Below, piece by piece: positions 24,995 through 34,651 of a stretch of DNA of 64,000 bases. Position numbers and translations under genes: made by a program. The notes under the pieces were generated by a model that saw only the letters and a program-made list of their open reading frames with translations, was not told the DNA's origin and did no database searches. Source of the DNA: Tsuneonella aeria (GTDB lineage Bacteria; Pseudomonadota; Alphaproteobacteria; Sphingomonadales; Sphingomonadaceae); contig NZ_WTZA01000001.1 in the NCBI RefSeq assembly GCF_009827495.1, positions 806,001-870,000 of the forward strand, read 5' to 3'. Numbering within the stretch: the stretch's first letter is position 1; the number at the start of each line of letters is the position of its first letter.

Positions 24995-25917
24995 TTGCTG
25001 ACGTTGGCGTTATGTTCGGCAAGGGTGTTCGCGAAAACGTGACCGCCGGTCCCGTCGGCCACCATGAAGACCGCATCCGTCTTTGCCGGGTCAAGCACCG
25101 CCGCGATGCTTTCGCGCCCCGGATTGGTGATCGGCCCGTCGGGAAGGCCGCGCATCGTATAAGTATTGTAGCCGTTCACGGCGGCGATCTCGCTCTGGCG
25201 GATTCGGCGGCCCAGCGGCTTTCCTTTCGTGATCGGGTAGATGATCGTGGGATCGGCCTGGAGCGGCATCCCCTGCTTCACCCGGTTCGAATAGAGGCCG
25301 GCGACCATGCGCCGTTCGCGCGCCACGCCGGTTTCCTTCTCGACGATCGAGGCCAGGATCACCGCATCGCGCGGGTTTGAGACAGCGATGCCGGGCTTCC
25401 GCTTGGCCCACGCTTCGGCGAGATAGGCGGTCATTGCGGCCTGCATCCGCGCCAGCACTTTCGCCCGGGTTTCGCCGCGTTCGAAATCGTACGTATCGGG
25501 GAGGACGGAGCCTTCCGCCGGGACCGGAATGGGCCCGGTCAGCAGGGGTTCGGCCATCAGCCGCTCGTGCACCATGATCGACGGCAGCCCTTCCGGCACC
25601 GTCACGAAGCGGCGGATGACCTGGCCATGCTGCAGCGTATCGAGGATCGTCGCCGGGCTCGCACCCTGGGGCAGCGCAAACTCGCCCCGCTGCACCGGGT
25701 CGCCGCTGCCGAGAATCTTCGCGCGCAGCAGGAAGCTGTCCGCCGAGGCGATCAGGCCCTTGTCCTCCAGTTCGCGTGCGACGCTCGTCAGCGTGGCCCC
25801 GTCCGGCACGGTGAAGGCCGTCTCCTTCTCGACGTTGGCCGAGCCGTACCAGCCCCACGCGAACCAGGCGAGCCCGACCGCCCCGATCAGCGCGGCGGCC
25901 AGTATCAGGCGCTTCAC
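24955..25917 (-). CDS. mltG: endolytic murein transglycosylase MltG
   Basis: 320 aa, typical YceG/MltG length. One N-terminal membrane segment (LILAAALIGAVGLAWFAWGW), LysM-like region, then the catalytic stretch LASIVEKETGVARER (~189-202) with its Glu, and LQADPTIIYPI and NGYNTYTMRGLP. It cleaves nascent glycan strands at the inner membrane and sets their length. It follows fabF-acpP with a 1-nt gap, the common proteobacterial fab-mltG arrangement. Start ATG 25917. Confidence 0.95.
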   Translation of the reverse strand: MKRLILAAALIGAVGLAWFAWGWYGSANVEKETAFTVPDGATLTSVARELEDKGLIASADSFLLRAKILGSGDPVQRGEFALPQGASPATILDTLQHGQVIRRFVTVPEGLPSIMVHERLMAEPLLTGPIPVPAEGSVLPDTYDFERGETRAKVLARMQAAMTAYLAEAWAKRKPGIAVSNPRDAVILASIVEKETGVARERRMVAGLYSNRVKQGMPLQADPTIIYPITKGKPLGRRIRQSEIAAVNGYNTYTMRGLPDGPITNPGRESIAAVLDPAKTDAVFMVADGTGGHVFANTLAEHNANVSKWFAIRRARGELD

Positions 25918-25918
25918 G

Positions 25919-27181
25919 TCAGCCTTCGACCTTCTTGAAGATCAAGCTGGCGTTGGTGCCGCCGAAGCCGAAGCTGTTCGACAGGGCGGCATCCACTTCG
26001 CGGTGACGTGCGGTGTGGGGCACGAGATCGACCCCTTCGGTGCCCTCGTCCGGATCGTCGAGATTCAGTGTCGGCGGCACCACCTGGTCGCGAATCGCCA
26101 GCACGCAGAAGATCGCCTCCACCGCCCCGGCGCCGCCGAGAAGGTGGCCGATCGCGCTCTTGGTGCTCGACATCGAGGCGCCGTTGAGATCGTCGCCCAG
26201 CACGCGCTTTACCGCGGCGAGTTCGATCGTGTCGGCCATCGTGCTGGTGCCGTGCGCGTTGACGTAGTCGATGTCGCCCGGCCCCATGTCCGCCTTCTTC
26301 AGCGCCATGCGCATGGCGAGCTCCGCGCCGCGCCCTTCCGGGTGCGGGGCCGTGACGTGATAGGCATCGCCCGACAGGCCGTAACCCACGACCTCGGCAT
26401 AGATCTTCGCGCCCCGCGCCTTGGCGTGCTCGTATTCCTCCAGCACCATGACACCGGCGCCTTCGCCCATCACGAAGCCGTCACGCCCCTTGTCGTACGG
26501 GCGGCTCGCCTTTTCCGGCGTGTCGTTCATGCTCATGTTGAGTGCCTTCGCCTGGGCGAACCCGGCAAGGCCCAGCGGGTTGAGCGTGGATTCGGCCCCG
26601 CCCGCCAGCATGATGTCCGCATCGTCGTCGCGGATCATGCGCGCGGCATCGCCGATCGAGTGCGCGCCCGTGGAGCACGCCGTCACGACCGAGTGGTTCG
26701 GCCCCATCAGCCCGTACTTGATCGAAACCTGGCCGCTGGTGAGGTTGATCAGCCGCCCATGGACGAAGTGCGGGCTGACGCGCCCTGCACCCTTTTCTGC
26801 CAGCACGAGGGATTCGCTCTCGATTCCCGGCAAGCCGCCGATGCCCGATCCGATGGAGACACCCGCGCGTTCCCTGGTCGCCTCGTCCATGTCTTCGAGG
26901 CCGGCATCCTCGATCGCCTGCCCGGCGGCATCGATCGCGTAGACGATGAACGGATCGACCTGGCGCTGAACCTTGTGATCCACGCGCTTGTTGGGATCGA
27001 AGCCCCATTCGTGGTCGGCCGGCTTCACCTCGCCGGCGATCTTCGCCTTCTGGTCGGTGACGTCGAAGCGGGTGATCGGTCCGATCCCGCTCTTGCCGGC
27101 GATAAGGTTCTTCCACGTCGTTTCGACATCGGCACCCAGCGGGGTTACGAGGCCCAATCCGGTTACGACCACTCGGCGCAT
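25919..27181 (-). CDS. fabF: beta-ketoacyl-ACP synthase II FabF
   Basis: 420 aa; start ATG 27181 (MRRVVVTGLG), with GGAGAG upstream; the open frame beyond is non-coding. Condensing-enzyme triad: Cys in TACSTGAHSI, His in NAHGTSTMADT and His in IGHLLGGAGAVEA. It elongates fatty acids by condensing malonyl-ACP with acyl-ACP. acpP lies 100 nt upstream in the same direction. Confidence 0.97.
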   Translation of the reverse strand: MRRVVVTGLGLVTPLGADVETTWKNLIAGKSGIGPITRFDVTDQKAKIAGEVKPADHEWGFDPNKRVDHKVQRQVDPFIVYAIDAAGQAIEDAGLEDMDEATRERAGVSIGSGIGGLPGIESESLVLAEKGAGRVSPHFVHGRLINLTSGQVSIKYGLMGPNHSVVTACSTGAHSIGDAARMIRDDDADIMLAGGAESTLNPLGLAGFAQAKALNMSMNDTPEKASRPYDKGRDGFVMGEGAGVMVLEEYEHAKARGAKIYAEVVGYGLSGDAYHVTAPHPEGRGAELAMRMALKKADMGPGDIDYVNAHGTSTMADTIELAAVKRVLGDDLNGASMSSTKSAIGHLLGGAGAVEAIFCVLAIRDQVVPPTLNLDDPDEGTEGVDLVPHTARHREVDAALSNSFGFGGTNASLIFKKVEG

Positions 27182-27201
27182 TCTGCTCTCCGTGAAATGC
27201 A

Positions 27202-27282
27202 ACAGGCCCGGCCCCGCCTGGGGTCGAGCCTGTCGAAGCCCCGCCGACTTGCCGTCAGGCGAGCACGGCGGGACGGGCCTGT
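27202..27282. repeat. nested inverted repeat between acpP and fabF
   Basis: Outer arms ACAGGCCCG (27202-27210) and CGGGCCTGT (27274-27282) pair perfectly; inner arms CCCGCCG (27240-27246) and CGGCGGG (27266-27272) also pair. The right outer arm reaches the acpP stop. Inside is GTCGAGCCTGTCGAAG, whose complement CTTCGACAGGCTC is a word I associate with dispersed intergenic repeats in sphingomonads. Could form a long hairpin moderating acpP-fabF readthrough; no T-tract follows. Confidence 0.5.
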
Positions 27283-27518
27283 CAGCCCTTGTGCTCTTCG
27301 ATGTACTTGGTGGCGTCACCGACGGTGGTGATCTTCTCAGCCGCATCGTCGGGGATTTCCACGCCGAATTCTTCTTCGAACGCCATCACGAGTTCCACGA
27401 TGTCGAGGCTGTCGGCGCCCAGGTCGTCGATGAAGCTGGCTTCCTGGGTAACCTTGTCGGCTTCTACACCCAGGTGTTCGACGACAATCTTCTGCACGCG
27501 TTCAGCGGTATCGCTCAT
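27282..27518 (-). CDS. acpP: acyl carrier protein AcpP
   Basis: 78 aa; start ATG 27518 (MSDTAERVQ), with GAGGGA 6-8 nt upstream. The phosphopantetheine Ser is in the canonical [16 protein letters not shown]. Carrier of acyl chains in fatty acid synthesis. Acidic, normal length. First gene of the acpP-fabF-mltG-2H phosphoesterase string. Confidence 0.97.
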   Translation of the reverse strand: MSDTAERVQKIVVEHLGVEADKVTQEASFIDDLGADSLDIVELVMAFEEEFGVEIPDDAAEKITTVGDATKYIEEHKG

Positions 27519-27682
27519 GAGAGTTCCCTCTTGGCTTGGGGGTTTCGAATTGCCTTTCGCCCTAATGAACGCCGCCGGGGCTGGCAAGTGCCCGGGCGCG
27601 CGTGCGTATCCTTGGTTTAGCGTGACCCAAGCGAAAGGCGGCAGCACTTGCGAACTGCCGCCATGTCCGCCCGGCGACCGGT

Positions 27683-28573
27683 TCAGGTCGAGCTGTACTG
27701 GGTGGACCGCGGCGAGGATGCTTCCGCGAAAGACCGTTCGGCCGATCCGGCGGACTGGGTATCGCCCATCTTACGGTCGGCCTTGTCGATCAGTTCATCC
27801 TTCTTGTCGCGCGCCATGTCGGCAAGGTCGTGTGCCTTGTCCTTTGCGGCGTCGAGCGCGTCGGAGCCCATCCTGCCCATCTGCTCTTCTTCGAAGCGCG
27901 TCACCGGCGCGGTCGCCCCGGCAAGCGCGCCCACGAACGCGGCGACCATGCCGCCCACCATGGGGTTCGACTGATAGGCCTGGCTGGCGCTGTCCGCCGC
28001 GCCCCGGGCGGTGCCCCTCGCGCTGCGGCCCATCTGGCCGGCTTGGTCGAGCAGGCTGTCGCGCTTGTCACGCAAGGCGTCCGTCGCCTGATCGAGCCGC
28101 TGCCGGAACGAGGTCTCGTCCTCGTCGTGCCGCTGCTCGATCATCAGATAATTCGACCGGGCAATGTCACGCCGACGGCGATATGCGGCCATGTCCTCGT
28201 TCGCCTGCGGCTCGCAGCGGCTCATATGATCGACATAGCCACGATGATGATCGTCATGGGCGCCCCATTTCTTGAGGTTGCCAAGGCCGGATGGCTTGAG
28301 CGACGATGCCTTCGCGTCGCTGTCGCTCACCAGCCAGATTCCGCCGAGGGCGATCATGGCCAGCGCGATCGGGTTGCGCCGCGCGCCGTCGACGAGATAC
28401 CGCGCGTCGATACCGTTCTCGTCCGCCTTGTCGAGCAGCCCGTTGAGGAGGTTGCGCGGTGTCAACTGGTCCCCGAGACGGTCGACGGTGCGGCTCATCT
28501 CGGCCTGCGTCTGGCGGATTTCCCGTTCGATCTCGGCAGGATCGCGGTGCGATGTGTTGTCAGTGGCGTTCAT
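27683..28573 (-). CDS. DUF3618 domain membrane-associated protein
   Basis: 296 aa. The N-terminal DUF3618 pattern is [25 protein letters not shown] (~13-37), then a hydrophobic helix [16 protein letters not shown] (~67-82). A charged middle ([23 protein letters not shown]) precedes a small-residue segment [18 protein letters not shown] (~207-224). The C-terminal third is rich in Asp/Lys/Ala and probably amphipathic. It overlaps the holin-like gene upstream by 14 nt. Function unknown; envelope or stress related by association. Confidence 0.85.
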   Translation of the reverse strand: MNATDNTSHRDPAEIEREIRQTQAEMSRTVDRLGDQLTPRNLLNGLLDKADENGIDARYLVDGARRNPIALAMIALGGIWLVSDSDAKASSLKPSGLGNLKKWGAHDDHHRGYVDHMSRCEPQANEDMAAYRRRRDIARSNYLMIEQRHDEDETSFRQRLDQATDALRDKRDSLLDQAGQMGRSARGTARGAADSASQAYQSNPMVGGMVAAFVGALAGATAPVTRFEEEQMGRMGSDALDAAKDKAHDLADMARDKKDELIDKADRKMGDTQSAGSAERSFAEASSPRSTQYSST

Positions 28574-29027
28574 GGGTAGCTCCTGTGGTGCTGTGCGTGC
28601 CGGTGACGATGTCCGGCGTATGTTCCACGGTCCGGATGGTGCGTTCCGGCTTCAGGTTGGCGGCCGCGAGCTTGTTCTTGGCGCCGGAGTAAAGAACGGC
28701 GGCGACGATCAGCGTGATGATCCCGACGATGACGATCCCCAGCGGGACATTGTCGATCGCCGTGCCCAGCCACCAGCCGAGGCCGGTCAGCGTCACGCCG
28801 AGGCCGGCGAGCCCCAGCACGGCAGCGCCCGCGTAGGCGCCGATCGCCTGCTTGATGTCGGTCACGCTTTCCCGGACTTCCGCCTGCATCAGGGCAACCT
28901 GCTCTTGCGCAAGATGCGCGCCCTGGCTTGTCAGGCGGCCGATCAGGTCGACGACGTTGTCACCGCCGCCCGGGTCCCGCGATCGAACGGACCCGGCGGC
29001 CGTGGTGTGGATTGTGGCATCGGTCAC
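28560..29027 (-). CDS. phage holin family (Holin-X/DUF1469-like) protein
   Basis: 155 aa. A soluble N-terminus (LTSQGAHLAQEQVALMQAEVRESV) precedes two membrane segments, AGAAVLGLAGLGVTLTGLGWWL (~65-86) and LGIVIVGIITLIVAAVLYSG (~95-114). This is the bacterial housekeeping 'phage holin family' seen with DUF3618 genes, not a prophage lysis gene; no phage genes surround it. Overlaps both neighbours by 4-14 nt, so one operon. Confidence 0.85.
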   Translation of the reverse strand: MTDATIHTTAAGSVRSRDPGGGDNVVDLIGRLTSQGAHLAQEQVALMQAEVRESVTDIKQAIGAYAGAAVLGLAGLGVTLTGLGWWLGTAIDNVPLGIVIVGIITLIVAAVLYSGAKNKLAAANLKPERTIRTVEHTPDIVTGTHSTTGATHERH

Positions 29028-29707
29028 GACATGCTCCCTTCACGCTGAGACGCCGACGAAGCAGGCGACCATGTGGTCTCGCCCGGTCGCGATGCGCCGC
29101 CCTGGGCGCTGCTGCTGCCCGTGCCGAAACCGGTCGAGGTGCCGGCGCCGCCCATGTCCGATCCGGTCGCTGAGCCTGCGCGCGTGCCCGGTCCGGTCCC
29201 GCCGGAGCCGGTAGACGCCGAAGGATCGTACGACGAACCCGCGAACCGGCTGGTGGCGGAGGACGATCCCTGTCCGCCTTCCGGATGATGGCTCTGATAT
29301 TCGCTGCCCGCACGCAGGAACCGTGCCGCCGCGAATCCGGCCGCAGCCGACGCCGCCAGGAATGCCAGGGGGTTCTGGCGCGCGAACTGGCTCACGCCCC
29401 GGCGTATCTCCTTGATATCCTTCCCTTCGATGGTCCGGGCGAGATCGTCGATCTGCCGCGCGGTCTTGTCGAAGGCGTTGGCGAGCCACTCCGGCGCCTT
29501 GTCATCCTGGCGAAGCGCACCGGCCGCCTTCCCGATGGCGGACGACGCGGCGTGCGCGGCAGTGGTGGCCTGTTTCTTGCCCCCGTCTGCGGCCTGTTCT
29601 GCCCGCTGGGTGGCTGTCTGGGTCAAGCGCGAGGCATCTTGCGAAAGCTCGTCGCGTACGGATTGGGCAGACGTGCTCGTGCTGCTCTGGCCTGTCGTTT
29701 CGGTCAT
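29024..29707 (-). CDS. Ala/Ser/Gly-rich protein, nutrient-deprivation-induced-like
   Basis: 227 aa; start ATG 29707 with AAAGGAG 8 nt upstream. An N-terminal amphipathic coil (RDELSQDASRLTQTATQRAEQ), a helix with NPLAFLAASAAAGFAAARFL near residues 125-144 and a low-complexity Gly/Ser/Thr tail with repeated GTGS/GAGTSTGFGTGSS words. It resembles proteins annotated as nutrient deprivation-induced in alphaproteobacteria. First gene of a three-gene operon with the holin-like and DUF3618 genes. Role in envelope stress is inference. Confidence 0.75.
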   Translation of the reverse strand: MTETTGQSSTSTSAQSVRDELSQDASRLTQTATQRAEQAADGGKKQATTAAHAASSAIGKAAGALRQDDKAPEWLANAFDKTARQIDDLARTIEGKDIKEIRRGVSQFARQNPLAFLAASAAAGFAAARFLRAGSEYQSHHPEGGQGSSSATSRFAGSSYDPSASTGSGGTGPGTRAGSATGSDMGGAGTSTGFGTGSSSAQGGASRPGETTWSPASSASQREGSMS

Positions 29708-29858
29708 GGGAGGGGCTCCTTTGGCTTGCTGGGAAACCAATGGACGCCCCGCTCATGCGTTCCGTTCAGAATGGGCGATCGCCATCAACACGCCGGGATT
29801 GCGACGAAACGTGCCCGTTCCGCCTCCAAGCGAATTAAATACTTGATTTTAATTAAAG

Positions 29859-31643
29859 CTAGGAGCCGGACTCCGCTGGCTGGGCCAACCGGATGTGGAC
29901 ATCGCGCAAGGCCCGCGCCGGCACCTCGCTCGGCGCGCCCATCATCAGGTCCTGTGCCCGCTGGTTCAACGGGAAAGCGATCACCTCGCGAATATTGGGC
30001 TCGTCGGCAAGCAGCATGACGATGCGGTCGATTCCGGGAGCGGAACCGCCATGCGGGGGTGCGCCCAGCTTGAACGCCTCGATCATGCCGCTGAAGTTCG
30101 CATCCACGTCCGCCCGCGAATAGCCGGCGATCTCGAACGCCTTGTACATGATCTCCGGCTTGTGGTTCCGGATCGCGCCCGAACTCAGCTCGTACCCATT
30201 GCACACGATGTCGTACTGCCACGCCAGGACATCGAGCGGGTCCTTGCTCTCCAGCGCCTCCATTTCGCCCTGCGGCATCGAGAACGGATTGTGGCTGAAG
30301 TCGACCTTCTTCGCGTCCTCGTCGTATTCGAACATCGGGAAGTCGACGATCCAGCAGAATTCGAACCGGTCGTCCGGGATGAGGCCGAGCTCCTCGCCAA
30401 CCCGCGTTCGCGCCGCGCCGGCGAGCTTGGCGGCGTCCTTCTCCTTGCCGGCGGCGAAGAACAGCCCGTCGTTGTCGCCCAGCCCCAATTCAGCATAGAG
30501 CGTCTCCATGCCCTCGGTGCCGTGGTTCTTGGCGATGGGCCCGCCGAATTCGCCGCCCTTGCGTGTGACGTAGCCGAGGCCGGCGAAACCTTCGCGCCGT
30601 GCCCACTCGTTCATGTCGTCGAAGAACTTGCGGCTCTTTTCGTGAGTCGCGGGCGCCGGGATCGCGCGGACGACGCCGCCGGAACCGACGATCTTCTCGA
30701 ACAGGCCAAAGCCGCTGCGGGTGAAGTGCTGCGACACGTCGGAAATGATCAGCGGGTTGCGCAGGTCGGGCTTGTCGGTGCCGTATTTGAGCATCGCCTC
30801 GCGATACGGAATGCGCGGGAAGCTGCCCGCGGGAGTCACGCTCTTGCCGCCCGAGAATTCCTCGAACACGCCGGCGAGCACCGGCTCGATGGTCGTGAAC
30901 ACGTCCTCCTGCGTCACGAAGCTCATCTCGAAGTCGAGCTGGTAGAATTCGGGGCTGCGGTCGGCGCGCAGGTCCTCGTCGCGGAAGCAGGGCGCGATCT
31001 GGAAATAGCGGTCGAAGCCGGCCACCATCAGCAACTGCTTGAACATCTGCGGCGCCTGCGGAAGGGCGTAGAAGCGCCCCGGGTGCAAGCGGCTGGGCAC
31101 CAGATAGTCGCGCGCGCCTTCCGGGCTCGACGCGCCGAGAATCGGCGTCTGGAATTCGGTGAAGCCCTGCCCGATCATCCGCCGCCGCAGCGAGGCGATG
31201 ACACCAGAACGCAGCATGATATTGCGGTGGAGGCGTTCGCGCCGCAGATCGACGAAGCGGTACTTGAGGCGGGTTTCCTCCGGATAATCTTCCGCCGAAT
31301 TAACGATCAGCGGCAGATCGTCCGCCCGGCTCTGCACGGTGACGTCGCGGGCGAAGACCTCGATCGCGCCGGTCGGCAGGTTCGGGTTCACCGCGGCTTC
31401 GGCACGCGCCTTCACCGTGCCGTCGATCGTCACCACCGATTCCAGCCGAAGCTTTTCGAGCACCGGCAGCGCCGGGCTGTCGCTGTCGGCCACGATCTGC
31501 GTCACGCCGTAATGATCGCGCAGGTCGACGAACAGCACACCGCCGTGATCGCGCTTGTTATGCACCCAGCCCGACAGGCGGACGTCCTGCCCGGCATCGT
31601 TCGCGGTCAGGGCGCCGCAGCTGTGGGTACGATAGGCGTGCAT
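29859..31643 (-). CDS. aspS: aspartyl-tRNA synthetase
   Basis: 594 aa class II synthetase. N-terminal OB-fold ([22 protein letters not shown]), motif 2 [18 protein letters not shown] and motif 3 [13 protein letters not shown], with the bacterial GAD insertion in the middle. It charges tRNA-Asp (possibly also tRNA-Asn if non-discriminating, as in many alphaproteobacteria). ATG 31643. Divergent from rnd across a 172-bp gap. Confidence 0.97.
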   Translation of the reverse strand: MHAYRTHSCGALTANDAGQDVRLSGWVHNKRDHGGVLFVDLRDHYGVTQIVADSDSPALPVLEKLRLESVVTIDGTVKARAEAAVNPNLPTGAIEVFARDVTVQSRADDLPLIVNSAEDYPEETRLKYRFVDLRRERLHRNIMLRSGVIASLRRRMIGQGFTEFQTPILGASSPEGARDYLVPSRLHPGRFYALPQAPQMFKQLLMVAGFDRYFQIAPCFRDEDLRADRSPEFYQLDFEMSFVTQEDVFTTIEPVLAGVFEEFSGGKSVTPAGSFPRIPYREAMLKYGTDKPDLRNPLIISDVSQHFTRSGFGLFEKIVGSGGVVRAIPAPATHEKSRKFFDDMNEWARREGFAGLGYVTRKGGEFGGPIAKNHGTEGMETLYAELGLGDNDGLFFAAGKEKDAAKLAGAARTRVGEELGLIPDDRFEFCWIVDFPMFEYDEDAKKVDFSHNPFSMPQGEMEALESKDPLDVLAWQYDIVCNGYELSSGAIRNHKPEIMYKAFEIAGYSRADVDANFSGMIEAFKLGAPPHGGSAPGIDRIVMLLADEPNIREVIAFPLNQRAQDLMMGAPSEVPARALRDVHIRLAQPAESGS

Positions 31644-31815
31644 CTAAATACTTTCCAATTAGGCGGGTAAGGCGTTAGGGGCGGCCCGCAAAACGCATCG
31701 CGGGCGCGGCCCCCATAGGGGCAAACGACGCGGGCTAACAGGGGAACGACCCGGCTTTGTCAAGCTGCGGCGCGATCCCGTGGGCGGTACTCCGCCCGGG
31801 ACAAGAAAAGAACCG

Positions 31816-33012
31816 ATGAAGATACACGATCTGATCACCACCACCCAGGCGCTGGCCGACCTTTGCGCCCGCCTCGCGAAATCCGATTTCGTCGCGGTGG
31901 ATACCGAATTCATGCGCGAGAACACGTACTGGCCGGAACTGTGCCTGGTACAGATCGCGGACGCCAACGAAGCCGCCGCGATCGACCCGATGGCCGACGG
32001 CATCGACCTTGCCCCCCTGCTCGACCTGTTGTGCGAGAACGAGGATGTGCTGAAGGTCTTCCACGCCGGGGGCCAGGACGTCGAGATCGTCTATAACCTC
32101 ACGGGCAAGACCCCGCATCCGATCTTCGACACCCAGATCGCGATGATGGCGATCAGCCAGTCCGAACAGATCGGCTACAGCAACCTGGTCGAAAGCTGGC
32201 TGGGCTTCGCGGTCGACAAGGGGGCGCGCTTTACCGACTGGAGCCGCCGACCGCTGACCGATCGGCAGATCGAATATGCCATCGGCGACGTCACGCACCT
32301 GGCGCAGATCTTCCCGCGCATCCTGAAGAAGCTGTTCAAGACAGGCCGCGGCGCCTGGCTCGACGCCGAAATGGAGAAGCTCGCCGACCCGGCGAACTAC
32401 GCCAACGACGCCGGGAGCGCGTGGGAACGCATTCGCCCGCCCAGCCGCAACGCCGCCGTGCTCGGCCGCCTCAAGGCGCTGGCCGCCTGGCGCGAGGCTG
32501 AGGCGCAGCACAAGAACATCCCGCGCGGCCGCATCATGCGCGACGAGACGCTGGCCGACCTCGCCAGCCATCCGCCCAAGGCGCAGGCCGACCTCGTCAA
32601 GGTGCGGGGCCTGAGCGCCGCGTGGCGCGACAACGATATCGGCAAGCGCCTGATGAAGGCGATCGAAAAGGCCGAGCCCCTTTCCGCCGACGAGATGCCC
32701 GACAAGCCGAAGCGCGGCGCGCCCTTGGGCAAGGAAGGCGTGCTGGTGGCGGACCTCCTCAAGCTGCTCCTCAAGATCCGCAGCCGCGAGATCGACGTCG
32801 CCGCGCGCCTGCTTACCCGCAGCGACGAGATGGAGGCGCTGGCCGCCGGGGTGCGCGACCTGCCGATCCTCAAGGGATGGCGCTACGAAGTGTTCGGCAA
32901 GGACGCGCTCGACCTGGTGGAAGGCAAGCTCGGGTTCGGGGTCGAGAAGGGCCGCCTGGTCATGACCCGGATCGAATTGCCCGCGGCCGGGGATGAACTG
33001 GCCGCGGAGTGA
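31816..33012 (+). CDS. rnd: ribonuclease D
   Basis: 398 aa; start ATG 31816 (MKIHDLITT), preceded by a purine stretch AAGAAAAGA. DEDDy exonuclease motifs: FVAVDTEFMRE (Exo I), FHAGGQDVEIVYN (Exo II) and YAIGDVTHLAQIF (Exo III). An HRDC-like domain follows (AAWREAEAQHKNIPRGRIM). It trims tRNA 3' ends. GTGA overlap with oxyR. Confidence 0.95.
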   Translation: MKIHDLITTTQALADLCARLAKSDFVAVDTEFMRENTYWPELCLVQIADANEAAAIDPMADGIDLAPLLDLLCENEDVLKVFHAGGQDVEIVYNLTGKTPHPIFDTQIAMMAISQSEQIGYSNLVESWLGFAVDKGARFTDWSRRPLTDRQIEYAIGDVTHLAQIFPRILKKLFKTGRGAWLDAEMEKLADPANYANDAGSAWERIRPPSRNAAVLGRLKALAAWREAEAQHKNIPRGRIMRDETLADLASHPPKAQADLVKVRGLSAAWRDNDIGKRLMKAIEKAEPLSADEMPDKPKRGAPLGKEGVLVADLLKLLLKIRSREIDVAARLLTRSDEMEALAAGVRDLPILKGWRYEVFGKDALDLVEGKLGFGVEKGRLVMTRIELPAAGDELAAE

Positions 33013-33905
33013 GCACTTACCTTCCCACCATCAAGCAGCTGCAGTACCTGGTTGCGCTGCACGAGCATGGCCATTTCGGCCGTGCCGCCGACGCGAGCTT
33101 CGTTTCGCAGTCCACGCTGTCGGCCGGAATCCGCGAACTGGAATCGCTGCTCGGCGTCACCCTGGTGGAGCGCAGCCGGCGCGTAGTGCGCTTCACGCCG
33201 CTGGGGGAACAGGTCGTCGCGAAGGCACACCGCCTTCTGCGTGAGGCGGAGGAACTGAGCGATCTGGTCCAGGCGAGCGGAAAACCGCTGAGCGGTGAGC
33301 TGCGCATGAGCGTGATCCCCACCATCGCCCCGTTCATGCTCCCCCGCATCCTGCCGCGCCTGCGCCGGGAACGGCCCGCGCTCAAGCTGTTCCTGCGCGA
33401 GGAAACCACCGGCGACGCGCTGGAAAGCCTGAGCCACGGCCGGGCGGACTGCGTGCTGATGGCGCTTCCCTATGCCACCGGCGATGTCGATACGGCGCAC
33501 ATCACCGACGATCGCCTGTTCGTCGCCTTTCCCCGGGACGAACCCCGCGATCCACCGGCGGAAATCCCGGCCTCGATGATCGACGAAGGACGCCTGCTCC
33601 TGCTGGAGGACGGGCATTGCCTGCGCGACCATGCGCTTGCCGCGTGCAACCGCCCTGAACTGCGCGCCTCGGCGACGATGATCGGGACGTCGCTCCACAC
33701 CCTGGTGCAGATGGTGGACAATGGGCTGGGCATGACGATGCTGCCCGAAATGGCGATCGAGGCCGGCATCCTGCACGAAACCGAAGTCGTTGCCCGCCCG
33801 CTCAAGGGCAAGGCCCCCAGCCGGGAAATCGCCCTGGTCTGGCGGAAGAACTCCCCCCGCAGCGAAGAATTCAGGCTGCTGGCCGAAGAGCTGAAGGCCG
33901 GTTGA
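33009..33905 (+). CDS. oxyR: OxyR hydrogen-peroxide-sensing LysR regulator
   Basis: 298 aa from GTG 33009, overlapping the rnd stop (GTGA). HTH: FGRAADASFVSQSTLSAGIRE; substrate domain contains the redox pair Cys204 and Cys213 in EDGHCLRDHALAAC, with the nine-residue spacing of E. coli Cys199/Cys208. So this is a peroxide sensor and not just any LysR protein. Its usual targets (katG, ahpC) are not in the window, and coupling to rnd suggests co-transcription. Confidence 0.93.
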   Translation: MSTYLPTIKQLQYLVALHEHGHFGRAADASFVSQSTLSAGIRELESLLGVTLVERSRRVVRFTPLGEQVVAKAHRLLREAEELSDLVQASGKPLSGELRMSVIPTIAPFMLPRILPRLRRERPALKLFLREETTGDALESLSHGRADCVLMALPYATGDVDTAHITDDRLFVAFPRDEPRDPPAEIPASMIDEGRLLLLEDGHCLRDHALAACNRPELRASATMIGTSLHTLVQMVDNGLGMTMLPEMAIEAGILHETEVVARPLKGKAPSREIALVWRKNSPRSEEFRLLAEELKAG

Positions 33906-33936
33906 AGGGCTTGACCCGCACGGCCCCGCCCAGCGG

Positions 33937-34542
33937 TCAATCCATGTGTTTGAGGCCGACGCGCAGGTAGTCCCAGCCCGTCACCAGGGTGAGCGCGGCG
34001 GCGGCCCACAGGCTGACGAGCCCGACCACGTGAATCCACTGGTCCGCCAGCGGGCCGCAATCGCTGCGCACTTCGCACGGCGCGCCGTGGACAGCGCCCC
34101 CCAGTATCAGCGCGCCGAGGCTGACGAGCTGGAACGTCGTCTTCCACTTGGCGAGCTTCGACACCGGGACCGAAACCTGCAGCGGCCCCAGGAATTCGCG
34201 CAAGCCCGAAACCGCGATTTCGCGGACAAGGATGATGAGCCCGGCGATCACGTGCAGATCGCCCACATATGGCCCGCGCATATATCCCTGGGCCGCCAGC
34301 ACCAGGATCACGGCCGCGACCATGATCTTGTCCGCGATGGGATCGAGGAACACGCCGAGCTTGCTCACCGTCCCCTGCGCGCGGGCGAGGTACCCGTCGA
34401 CATAATCGGTGAAAGCGATCACGCAGTAGAGCACGAAGCCCACGCCATACCCGAAACGCCAGTTGGGCCACCACAAGAGGAAGGCCAGCAACGGGACCGC
34501 GAAGATGCGGCTCAGCGTCAGCAGGTTGGGCAGTGACTGCAT
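33937..34542 (-). CDS. pgsA: CDP-diacylglycerol-glycerol-3-phosphate phosphatidyltransferase
   Basis: 201 aa integral membrane enzyme. The CDP-alcohol phosphatidyltransferase signature D-G-x2-A-R-x8-G-x3-D-x3-D is complete (from DGYLARAQG to FLDPIADK). Several hydrophobic segments. It makes phosphatidylglycerophosphate, the first committed step to PG. The 3' end is convergent with oxyR, 31 nt apart. Confidence 0.95.
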   Translation of the reverse strand: MQSLPNLLTLSRIFAVPLLAFLLWWPNWRFGYGVGFVLYCVIAFTDYVDGYLARAQGTVSKLGVFLDPIADKIMVAAVILVLAAQGYMRGPYVGDLHVIAGLIILVREIAVSGLREFLGPLQVSVPVSKLAKWKTTFQLVSLGALILGGAVHGAPCEVRSDCGPLADQWIHVVGLVSLWAAAALTLVTGWDYLRVGLKHMD

Positions 34543-34651
34543 CGCCCCGCCCTAGCGCAGCCCGCGCCCCGGCAAAAGCGCCCTTAGCGCTTGTCCCCAG
34601 CGCGGCAGCCGCTAGAGCCCGCGGCGGACGCGGCAACCATTTCGGGATCGC

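Noticed and set aside
28560..29027. Prophage remnant suggested by the holin-like gene
   Set aside because: No integrase, capsid, lysin or attachment site is nearby; the protein belongs to the housekeeping holin-like family seen with DUF3618.
29708..29858. EcfG promoter for the stress trio
   Set aside because: GGAAC occurs twice on the minus strand, but no CGTT follows at 16-17 nt.
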